Origin: UMGS1484 sp045593325 | Lineage (GTDB): Bacteria > Bacillota > Clostridia > Oscillospirales > Acutalibacteraceae | Length of the DNA stretch: 17,464 bases | NCBI GenBank assembly: GCA_045593325.1 | Contig: JAZNWL010000044.1 | Location: forward strand, 1-17,464 | Direction of reading: 5' to 3' | Shown here: one piece after another, positions 4,593 to 11,491 of the stretch | Layout of the letters: every line of letters begins with the position of its first letter | Numbering within the stretch: the stretch's first letter is position 1 | Program-made: the position numbers and the translations under genes | The notes under the pieces: model-generated | Seen by the model: only the letters and a program-made list of their open reading frames with translations | Databases searched by the model: none | What the model was told of the DNA's origin: nothing

Positions 4593-7500
4593 ATGATAAA
4601 AGCGTTTCAAAAACTCCTTGTCTTTACTATTGCCTTGGTAATGGCGGTTTCCTGTTTTGGGGCGGTGCCAATGGTGGCACAGGCAGAAGAGCAGGTGCTC
4701 ACCTTTACCTTGTGTGAAGATGAACAAAGTTATATGGTGTCCGACTGTCTGGCAGGGGCCACGGGGGAAGTAACCGTTCCCGCCGTCTATAACGGCAAAC
4801 CGGTTGTGGAAATCGGGGAATATGCCTTTCAGGATTGCTCGGGCATTACTTGTGTTGTCATTCCCGAAACCATCACTGTCATAGAATATTGTGCCTTTGA
4901 CGGTTGTACCGCCTTGGAAAAGGTGGTGATTGAAAACCTTGCTGCTTGGTGTACCATCACCTTCGACAGTGAAAAAGCCAACCCTTTGATGTACGGGAAA
5001 AATTTATATTTGGAAGAAGAACCCATTACCAATTTGGTGATTCCTGAAACTGTTTCGGGGGTAAAAGCCCATGCGTTTAAAGGGTGCAACCTTACCTCGG
5101 TTACGCTGCCTGAAGGGGTTACCCATATTGAGGAACGGGCCTTTTACGGGTGCTCTGATTTATCTGCCGTCACCCTGCCGGATGGGTTAAAATCCATTGG
5201 GGAAAAGGCCTTTTATCAGTGCACAGCATTAACTGCCATCAATCTTCCTGACAGCATTGTAACCATTGGGGATTCCGCCTTTTATCGGTGCGGAAATATG
5301 AAGGGGATCACCCTTCCTGCTCAACTGCTCACCCTGGGGGAATATGCCTTTTATGAATGTAAAGGGATTACCAACCTGCATTTACCAAGCAATTTGATTT
5401 CCCTTGGTGCCGGCGCTTTCAAGGGCTGTGAAAACATAACGGGCAGTTTGAATATTCCCGCAGGCATCACCGCTTTGGAAGACGGGGTGTTCTCGGGGTG
5501 TCAAAACCTGACCGCAATAACCCTGCCTGAGGGCATTACCACCCTTGGGGATAACCTGTTTGAACAGTGTAGCGGTTTAAGTGCCATTAACCTGCCGGAC
5601 AGTATTACAACCATAGGCGGCTATGCATTTTACGAGTGTGTGGGTTTAACTGCCGTTACCGTTCCCCAAAGCCTGACAACCCTGGGAAGCTGTGCATTTT
5701 ATAATTGCAGTAATATTGCAGGTAGTATCACCATTCCTGCCGGGGTAACCACCATTGGCGATGCCGCCTTTGAAGCTTGCAGTAAAATCACCGACGTTAC
5801 CTTCTCCCGGGGGCTGACCGCCATTGGCAAATATGCCTTCCGCAACTGCACAGGGCTTTCGGACGTTGTTTTGCCTGATACCCTGGAAATCCTGGAGGAA
5901 GACGCTTTTCGCTATTGCCAAGAGATCAAGCAGGTTACCTTCTCCCAAAATTTAAAAACCGTTGGGCAGTATGCCTTTGGTTCTTGCGAAAAATTAACCG
6001 AAATTGTGTTGCCCCAAGGGCTTACCACCTTGGAAAATTTCGCTTTTTCGGGGTGTAAAAACCTGACTGCCATCACCCTGCCCGACAGTTTGATTCAAAT
6101 TGGGCAAGGGGTGTTTGAATCCACTGCCTATCTGGATGACCAATCCAACTGGCAGGAGGAAGCCTTGTATATTGGCAATCATTTTATCTCTATGAGAGAT
6201 GAAGATATTCAAAGTTACACTGTGCGTGAGGGCACCAAATGTATTGCCTCCCAAGCCTTTGTTTTTCATAAGGTGGAAACGCTTACCATTCCTTCGGGGG
6301 TAACCGCCCTTAGCACCATGGCATTTTATCATTGCAACAATTTAAAAGAAATCAATCTGCCCGATACCATTATCTATTTTGGGGATGATGTATTCCTGTT
6401 TACCGGCTATTATAACAATGATGCCAACTGGGAAAACGGAGTGCTGTATATCGGCAATCACTTAATTGACGCAAAAGAAACCGTTTCGGGCAGTTATACC
6501 GTGCGGGAAGGTACTAAAACCATAGGGGTAAGAGCCTTCTACAGTTGCGGTGAATTGACCCGGATCACGTTACCTGAAAGCCTGACCGTAATTGGGTCCG
6601 ATGCCTTTTACGCCTGCACCGGCTTAACCGAACTCACCCTTCCCAAAAGCCTTACCATCATTGGAACGGCGGCTTTCGGTGGGTGTAGGGGGCTTTCTAA
6701 CCTTACCATTCCCACAGGGGTGACCACCATGGGGAAAGGTGCCTTTGAACGGTGTGACGGGGTAACCGAAATTACCGTTCCTGCAGGGGTAACCGAAATT
6801 GCCGATAAAACCTTCCGTGGATGCTATAACCTTACCACCGTCAATTTGCCCGATACGGTGAAAACCATTGGGGCAGAAGCCTTTGCCAACTGTTCCAATT
6901 TAAAAACCGTAAATTTCCCCAAAAATCTTACCGCCATTGGGGAAAGTGCTTTTTCGGGGGACAGTGCCCTATCCATAGAGTTTGTTTTACCCGGAACCCT
7001 TACCCAAATCGGCAAAAATGCCTTTAGCAGTTGCGCTAACGTAACCGGAAAAGTGAATATCCCCGCAGGAGTAACCACCATAGAAGAGGGTGTGTTTGGC
7101 GGATGCCAAAACGTCACTGCTGTCACCATACCGGTGGGTGTTACTCAAATCGGGGAACGGGCATTTAGCAACTGTAGAAACCTTACCACCCTTACCATTC
7201 CCCAAGGGGTAACTTCCATTGAGGAGAGTGCTTTTTTCGGATGCGAAGGGTTAACCAAAATCAATTTGCCCCAAAGCCTGATCCACATTGGGAAGGAAGC
7301 CTTTATGAATTGCACAAAGGTAACAAGTCTGACCCTGCCTGAAGGGTTGAAAATGATTGGGGAATCAGCCTTTGCTTATTGGGAAAGCGTAGCACAGGTA
7401 ACTCTGCCCCAAACCCTGGTGATGGTTGGGGACTACGCCTTCCGTGAATGTTTGAATTTGCATACCCTCACCATCCCCCAAGGAGTGAAAATGATTTGCC

Positions 7501-8201
7501 GATATGCCTTTTTCGATTGTCGAACATTGGCTGGGGTTACCATTCCCAAAAGCGTAAACTACGTGGAGGAATGTGCCTTTGGTTTTGAACGAAATTTCCA
7601 TACTCCTCCCCGGGAAACCTTTGTGGTTTACGGTTACACCGATACCGATGCCCAGCGGTACGCCAAGGAACACGGTATTGTATTTTCCGATTTAAACGCC
7701 CCCGATTATACTCTGGAAGAAACCGAAAAAGGCATTGTGATCGTGAAATATAATGGGGCAGATCAAACCGTTGCCATTCCCACGGTGGTGAATAACAAGC
7801 CTGTGGTGGAAATTGCCTCGGGTGCCTTTGAAAATCGCGCGAATCTCAAGTGGGTGCATATTCCCAATGACGTGACGTCCATTGCCAAGGATGCCTTTGC
7901 CGGCTGCAGCGGAGCGTTACTGCTGTTGAGCGGGGAAGGTTCCACTGCCCAAACCTTTGCCCAAAACAAAGGGTTTGAATTCTTGGCGGTGGGCAGTCCT
8001 GCGGTGACGTTGGGGGATTTGGATAATGACACAAAAATCAACGCGAAGGATGCTCTGGTGGTATTAAAAATCGCGGTGGGGAAAACCACCCCCACCACTG
8101 CCCAAAAAGCCGCGGCTGACGTGAACAAGGACGGGGCGATCAATGCCAAAGACGCTTTGGAAATTTTGAAAAAAGCTGTTGGCAAACCCGCTTGTTTCTG
8201 A
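4593..8201 (+). CDS. Secreted BspA-like leucine-rich-repeat protein with C-terminal type I dockerin
   Basis: A 1202-residue exported protein. Residues 1-31 are a signal peptide ending in AQA. About 32-1130 are dominated by LRR_5/BspA-type repeats of roughly 23 residues with the pattern LxxIxLPxxLxxIGxxAFxxC. Two related inserts (about 507-556 and 599-647) share SNW/ANW, LYIGNH and YTVREGTK. Residues about 1138-1202 form a type I dockerin with two calcium loops: Asp1142, Asp1144, Asp1146, Asn1150, Asp1153, and Asp1176, Asn1178, Asp1180, Asn1184, Asp1187. Both loops are followed by the same KDAL helix start, and the positions 10-11 residues are Ala-Lys in both. BspA-type repeats usually mediate adhesion, and dockerins bind cohesins on scaffolds or on the cell surface. 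There is no LPXTG or SLH anchor, so attachment most likely goes through the dockerin. GGGAGGT precedes the ATG by about 8 bases. Confidence 0.93.
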   Translation: MIKAFQKLLVFTIALVMAVSCFGAVPMVAQAEEQVLTFTLCEDEQSYMVSDCLAGATGEVTVPAVYNGKPVVEIGEYAFQDCSGITCVVIPETITVIEYCAFDGCTALEKVVIENLAAWCTITFDSEKANPLMYGKNLYLEEEPITNLVIPETVSGVKAHAFKGCNLTSVTLPEGVTHIEERAFYGCSDLSAVTLPDGLKSIGEKAFYQCTALTAINLPDSIVTIGDSAFYRCGNMKGITLPAQLLTLGEYAFYECKGITNLHLPSNLISLGAGAFKGCENITGSLNIPAGITALEDGVFSGCQNLTAITLPEGITTLGDNLFEQCSGLSAINLPDSITTIGGYAFYECVGLTAVTVPQSLTTLGSCAFYNCSNIAGSITIPAGVTTIGDAAFEACSKITDVTFSRGLTAIGKYAFRNCTGLSDVVLPDTLEILEEDAFRYCQEIKQVTFSQNLKTVGQYAFGSCEKLTEIVLPQGLTTLENFAFSGCKNLTAITLPDSLIQIGQGVFESTAYLDDQSNWQEEALYIGNHFISMRDEDIQSYTVREGTKCIASQAFVFHKVETLTIPSGVTALSTMAFYHCNNLKEINLPDTIIYFGDDVFLFTGYYNNDANWENGVLYIGNHLIDAKETVSGSYTVREGTKTIGVRAFYSCGELTRITLPESLTVIGSDAFYACTGLTELTLPKSLTIIGTAAFGGCRGLSNLTIPTGVTTMGKGAFERCDGVTEITVPAGVTEIADKTFRGCYNLTTVNLPDTVKTIGAEAFANCSNLKTVNFPKNLTAIGESAFSGDSALSIEFVLPGTLTQIGKNAFSSCANVTGKVNIPAGVTTIEEGVFGGCQNVTAVTIPVGVTQIGERAFSNCRNLTTLTIPQGVTSIEESAFFGCEGLTKINLPQSLIHIGKEAFMNCTKVTSLTLPEGLKMIGESAFAYWESVAQVTLPQTLVMVGDYAFRECLNLHTLTIPQGVKMICRYAFFDCRTLAGVTIPKSVNYVEECAFGFERNFHTPPRETFVVYGYTDTDAQRYAKEHGIVFSDLNAPDYTLEETEKGIVIVKYNGADQTVAIPTVVNNKPVVEIASGAFENRANLKWVHIPNDVTSIAKDAFAGCSGALLLLSGEGSTAQTFAQNKGFEFLAVGSPAVTLGDLDNDTKINAKDALVVLKIAVGKTTPTTAQKAAADVNKDGAINAKDALEILKKAVGKPACF

Positions 8202-8216
8202 TTGATTTCTAAAAGA

Positions 8217-8260
8217 AGAACCCCCTTGGTATCCTGACAATGGGATACCAAGGGGGTTCT
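8217..8260. terminator. 18-bp perfect hairpin shared by converging genes
   Basis: AGAACCCCCTTGGTATCC (8217-8234) and its exact complement (8243-8260) enclose an 8-base loop. It sits between the stop codons of the LRR-dockerin gene (8201) and the minus-strand parB gene (8286). It is well placed to end both transcripts, although T-runs are short. Confidence 0.8.
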
Positions 8261-8285
8261 GCACCATTCTTGAAAGCCTATCCAT

Positions 8286-9104
8286 TTATTCTACCGGGGA
8301 AGGGGATTCCGGGATGTCTTTTTCAATAGAAACGATATATTCCACCCGATGGTCGGTTTCCTGCTTTTGGGCATGGGTTTTCATACCGCTTCGGTTCAGG
8401 GTGGTGACCGCATGGTGGATGGTATTTTCCAACAGCCGTAAATCGGAAATCAGGGTTTTTCTGGTGGCGGGTGGGGTTTCTTTTTCTTTGAGAATTTTTT
8501 CCACCAATGCTTCGGTTTGGTGGGGAGAAAGTTCCTGGGCAATTACCTTTAAAATACAGTCGTTTCGTTCTTCTTCCTCTTTTAATTTTAAAAAGGCACG
8601 AACGTGGCGCAGGGTTAAATCGGCGCCTTGGATCCGTTCCTGTTGCCAGGGGGAAAGGGTGAGTACCTGTAATTTTTCCGAAAGGGTATTGCATGCCATT
8701 CCCAGCCGTGCGGCAGCATCTTCCCTTGTCAATTCCCAGGTGTGGATCAGTTCGGCAATGCCCTTTGCTTCTTCCCAGAAGGTGAGGGGTTGCCGTTGAA
8801 GATTTTCCAGAAGGGTCATAACCACTGCATCTTTAGGGGCGGTTTTTACCACCATACAGGGCACTTTTTTCATGCCGATCTGCAAGGCGGCTCGAAGTCT
8901 TCGTTCCCCTGCAATCAGCAGATATCCCCTTTCGGTTTTTCGCACCGTAAGGGGTTGCATCATGCCGTTTTCCCGCAGACTTTGTGCCAGGGAAGAAAGA
9001 GGGGCTTCTTTAAATTCCTTCCGGGGCTGGGCGGGATTTGGCAGAATTTTTTCAGGAGCTATCATCACCAGGGGACGTTTATCTTTAAACCGTATTTTTT
9101 TCAT
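8286..9104 (-). CDS. ParB/Noc-family chromosome segregation or nucleoid occlusion protein
   Basis: A ParB-type CTP-dependent DNA clamp protein of 272 residues. The order is the N-terminal ParB/sulfiredoxin-like CTPase domain (about 14-105) with GERRLRAA (66-73) and ENLQRQ (100-105), the central HTH (about 125-150, LTREDAAARLGMACNTLSEK) and a C-terminal dimerisation region. Family members bind parS or Noc-binding sites near the origin. Location just after rsmG is the usual place for noc in Firmicutes, but no parA/soj or second parB is visible, so Noc and ParB cannot be separated here. The ATG is preceded by AGGGTGAT, which lies in a 15-bp inverted repeat. No canonical parS-like 16-mer was found in the window. 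Confidence 0.9.
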   Translation of the reverse strand: MKKIRFKDKRPLVMIAPEKILPNPAQPRKEFKEAPLSSLAQSLRENGMMQPLTVRKTERGYLLIAGERRLRAALQIGMKKVPCMVVKTAPKDAVVMTLLENLQRQPLTFWEEAKGIAELIHTWELTREDAAARLGMACNTLSEKLQVLTLSPWQQERIQGADLTLRHVRAFLKLKEEEERNDCILKVIAQELSPHQTEALVEKILKEKETPPATRKTLISDLRLLENTIHHAVTTLNRSGMKTHAQKQETDHRVEYIVSIEKDIPESPSPVE

Positions 9105-9171
9105 AAAATATCACCCTGCCCAGTATATCCCATAAAGAGTTGAAGGGATGTCGCAAGCAGGGTGATATTTT
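9105..9171 (-). promoter_or_regulatory. 15-bp perfect inverted repeat in the rsmG-parB gap, covering the parB ribosome binding site
   Basis: AAAATATCACCCTGC and its exact complement (9105-9119 and 9157-9171) are 37 bp apart. In the minus-strand mRNA the downstream arm GCAGGGTGATATTTT contains the parB ribosome binding site and ends at the base before the ATG. The loop carries a smaller ATCCC/GGGAT stem. It could act as an intrinsic terminator or attenuator after rsmG, or as a translational block of parB. Confidence 0.6.
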
Positions 9172-9186
9172 TGTGCTATTTTGAAT

Positions 9187-9906
9187 TTATAACGGTTTTT
9201 TTGCGATTTTGGAGCCGTGACGGGGATAGGTGTCGGGGGTTTTCTTTACCTTCTCGATAATAGCGATAAATCGAGAGGAACCGTCCGACAGGGTAAAGGG
9301 TACCACTTGTTTTACTTTGCCCCCTAAGGTGGCAATGGCATTTTTGGCGGTTTCCAATTCTTCCATACAGGAAGGCCCTTTCATGGCTACAAAATGTCCG
9401 CCCACTTTTACGTAGGGCAGGGCATATTCTGCCAGCACCTGCAGGGATGCCACGGCACGGGCGGTAACCACGTCGAACTGTTCCCGTAAATTTTTATCCC
9501 GCGCGCCTTCTTCGGCACGGCTGTGGAGCAGGGTAGCATCCAGGGAAAGGGCAGACAGCACTTCCTTTAAAAAGGTCAGCCGTTTGTTTAAACTGTCCAT
9601 CAAAGTAAAGGAAACGGTGGGGTTAAATATTTTCAAAGGAATGGCGGGAAAGCCTGCCCCCGTGCCGATATCCAGCAGTTTTTCGTCCCCTTTCAAGGGA
9701 AATGCCGAAAGGAAAGAAAGGCTGTCGGCAAAATGAAGCACCGCAATGCCTTCGGGAGAGGTGATGGCGGTCAGGTTCATTTTTTGATTCCATTCCACCA
9801 AAAGGGAGGCATAAGTTTCTAAGTGTTCCAGTTGTTCCTTGGTGCAGGACAGGGAAAAGGCTTCTAAATTTTCAAGCAGGGCTTGATGGTTAAATACAGT
9901 ATCCAT
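9187..9906 (-). CDS. rsmG: 16S rRNA (guanine-N7) methyltransferase RsmG (GidB)
   Basis: An S-adenosylmethionine-dependent methyltransferase that modifies the G527-equivalent (E. coli numbering) in the 530 loop of 16S rRNA. At 239 residues it is the normal length. Seen are WNQKMNLTAIT (39-49), the SAM-binding KLLDIGTGAGFPAIPLKIF (76-94), the MDSLNKRLTFLKEV motif and VTARAVASL. The usual second glycine in GFPGIPL is alanine here. The ATG follows AAGGAGAT, which lies in the last codons of the upstream membrane-protein gene, and the gap is only 4 bp, so translation is coupled. The neighbours are unusual: mnmG/gidA and mnmE, common companions, are not adjacent, and the gene lies behind envelope genes. 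Confidence 0.95.
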   Translation of the reverse strand: MDTVFNHQALLENLEAFSLSCTKEQLEHLETYASLLVEWNQKMNLTAITSPEGIAVLHFADSLSFLSAFPLKGDEKLLDIGTGAGFPAIPLKIFNPTVSFTLMDSLNKRLTFLKEVLSALSLDATLLHSRAEEGARDKNLREQFDVVTARAVASLQVLAEYALPYVKVGGHFVAMKGPSCMEELETAKNAIATLGGKVKQVVPFTLSDGSSRFIAIIEKVKKTPDTYPRHGSKIAKKPL

Positions 9907-9910
9907 GGGG

Positions 9911-10681
9911 TTATCTCCTTGGTTTTTTGGGAGTATTTTCTTTCCGTTTACGGTTTTGTTCCCGATTGCGGATATCTTTCACCAACAGGCGGATGATGAT
10001 ACCCATTACCACCAGCCCGATGGGAACGCAGATCCAGAAGAACACGGTGGTAATTTGATCCCGAAATTCCTGAATTTTTACAGTTTCGGCATGAATGGTA
10101 TAGTCCCAGGTGGAAAAGACGGTGTCGAACATGGTGGTGGTGTTTTCACCGGGAGCACCGTTATTGTCAATCAGGCAAAGGGTGTACCATCTGTCGTTCA
10201 TCACCGTGACGTAAGCAATGCGACCTACGTTGTTTTCCACTCCGAAATCCACCCGATAAAACAGGGCGCCCCGTTGTTCCAATTCCCGCACTTCCATGGT
10301 TTCAGGCAGGGTTTTCCCTAACAAAAGTTCCCTGGCGGTGTTGGAATCGGGGTAGGTAATCAGATCCCCGATGGTAGCGGAAACGCTATCCCGGGCGGAG
10401 GACAAAAACACCGTACAATTCATGCTTTGGGACAGGGCAAGCACCAGGTAATTTTCTTTTTCCAATTTTACCTGGGTGTCGGTGACGGTGGTTTCATATT
10501 GGGTGAGAAGGTCTTTATATTGGGCTACGGTTTCACTGCTGATCACCGTGAAATCATCCGACAGATTCAAACTCATGGCATGGTCATGCAGGGTGATTTT
10601 TTGGGTGGCAAAAACAGGCAGGGAAAGCATCGTTCCCAAAAGCAAAACACAGCAAAGAAGTGTTAATCCTTTTGATTTCAT
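9911..10681 (-). CDS. Hypothetical membrane-anchored extracytoplasmic protein
   Basis: I do not recognise a named family. The 256-residue protein has a signal peptide (about 1-26, ending VFA), an extracytoplasmic domain (about 27-208), one membrane helix (about 211-233, FFWICVPIGLVVMGIII) and a very basic cytoplasmic tail (RNREQNRKRKENTPKKPRR-like). The architecture matches that of the preceding gene. Shared traits are an SDD/PDD segment near the N-terminus, a YVTVMNDRWYTLCL-type strand, an MFDTVF segment shortly before the helix, and a Lys/Arg-rich tail. The two are probably distant paralogues forming a pair. Start ATG overlaps the upstream stop (ATGA), and AAAGGAG lies 8 bases before it. 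Confidence 0.8.
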   Translation of the reverse strand: MKSKGLTLLCCVLLLGTMLSLPVFATQKITLHDHAMSLNLSDDFTVISSETVAQYKDLLTQYETTVTDTQVKLEKENYLVLALSQSMNCTVFLSSARDSVSATIGDLITYPDSNTARELLLGKTLPETMEVRELEQRGALFYRVDFGVENNVGRIAYVTVMNDRWYTLCLIDNNGAPGENTTTMFDTVFSTWDYTIHAETVKIQEFRDQITTVFFWICVPIGLVVMGIIIRLLVKDIRNREQNRKRKENTPKKPRR

Positions 10682-11481
10682 TTGCGTTTCTCCTTTCGTT
10701 TGCCGCCCGCAAGGGTATCGGTAAACTGGGGAACGTAGGGGTCTTTTTCGGCTTCTTCCTGACGTTTTTTATGGGCGAACATCCGCAGGATCATAATCAC
10801 CAGGAAAACAACGATCAAAATCAAGATAACCACCAGCACCGCTTTGGTTGTGGTTTGGTCTTTGGCTTCTTCATTGGGATTTTGCAGGGTTTCAGAAATG
10901 TAGAAGGTATCAAACATATCGTGACATTCGTCAATGTCATCCTGGGTCATGGGTTGAGAAGCGCAGTACAGAATGGAATATTGCAAGCCGTTATAAATGG
11001 TTGCCATATACACCGTGTCAAATTGCTGGTAATTCCCGCTGATGATATTTAAGTACACACAGTAGGCTTTGCCCTGTTGGAACTGTCCTTTTTGTTTTAC
11101 GGTGATACCGCTGACGTTGAAGGTCTCAATCAGTTCGTCCTGGAATTGAGTCACCAGGTCGGTGTCTTTCTTATTCAGTTCCCAGATCTCCTGGGTATAG
11201 GTGCTTTCCTGGACGCTGACGGTGATTTCTTTTTTTACCCCGTCTTCTTCCCCTACGGCGTAGAATACCCCGCCTTCTTCCCCGAAGGAGGTGAGTTTGT
11301 CGTAGTCCATATCAAATTCCTTCAGCAGGGGGTCGTCTGCCCTTGTCAAAGCAGGGGAGAACACCTTCATATCGTCAGGAAATTTCATGGTAAAGTGGTA
11401 ATCGGAACTTTCAAACGTTTCGGAACACCCGCAAAGGAAAAGCAGGGTGAAAGCCAGGAAGAATAACAGCCGTTTTTTCAT
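10678..11481 (-). CDS. Predicted lipoprotein with C-terminal membrane helix
   Basis: Function not recognised. The 267-residue product begins with a lipoprotein signal peptide whose lipobox is LCGC, giving lipidated Cys19. The outside domain (about 20-210) contains YHFTMKFPDD, an EQ/K-rich middle, a YMATIYNGLQYSILYC strand and CHDMFDTFYI. A membrane helix (about 214-233) and a charged cytoplasmic tail ending in KRKEKRK follow. Having both a lipid anchor and a membrane helix is unusual: the domain would be tethered at both ends. The ATG follows GAGGT, which overlaps the stop of the upstream Ig-like gene, with a 10-bp gap. The gene overlaps the next one by four bases. Same operon as rsmG. Confidence 0.8.
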   Translation of the reverse strand: MKKRLLFFLAFTLLFLCGCSETFESSDYHFTMKFPDDMKVFSPALTRADDPLLKEFDMDYDKLTSFGEEGGVFYAVGEEDGVKKEITVSVQESTYTQEIWELNKKDTDLVTQFQDELIETFNVSGITVKQKGQFQQGKAYCVYLNIISGNYQQFDTVYMATIYNGLQYSILYCASQPMTQDDIDECHDMFDTFYISETLQNPNEEAKDQTTTKAVLVVILILIVVFLVIMILRMFAHKKRQEEAEKDPYVPQFTDTLAGGKRKEKRK

Positions 11482-11491
11482 TGGTGTAACC

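Noticed and set aside
8314..9143. Plus-strand frames opposite parB
   Set aside because: They are antisense to a recognisable ParB gene, with biased composition and no initiation signals.
8286..9186. parS or Noc-binding site near parB
   Set aside because: No 16-bp palindrome of the TGTTTCACGTGAAACA type or close variant was seen here or elsewhere in the window.
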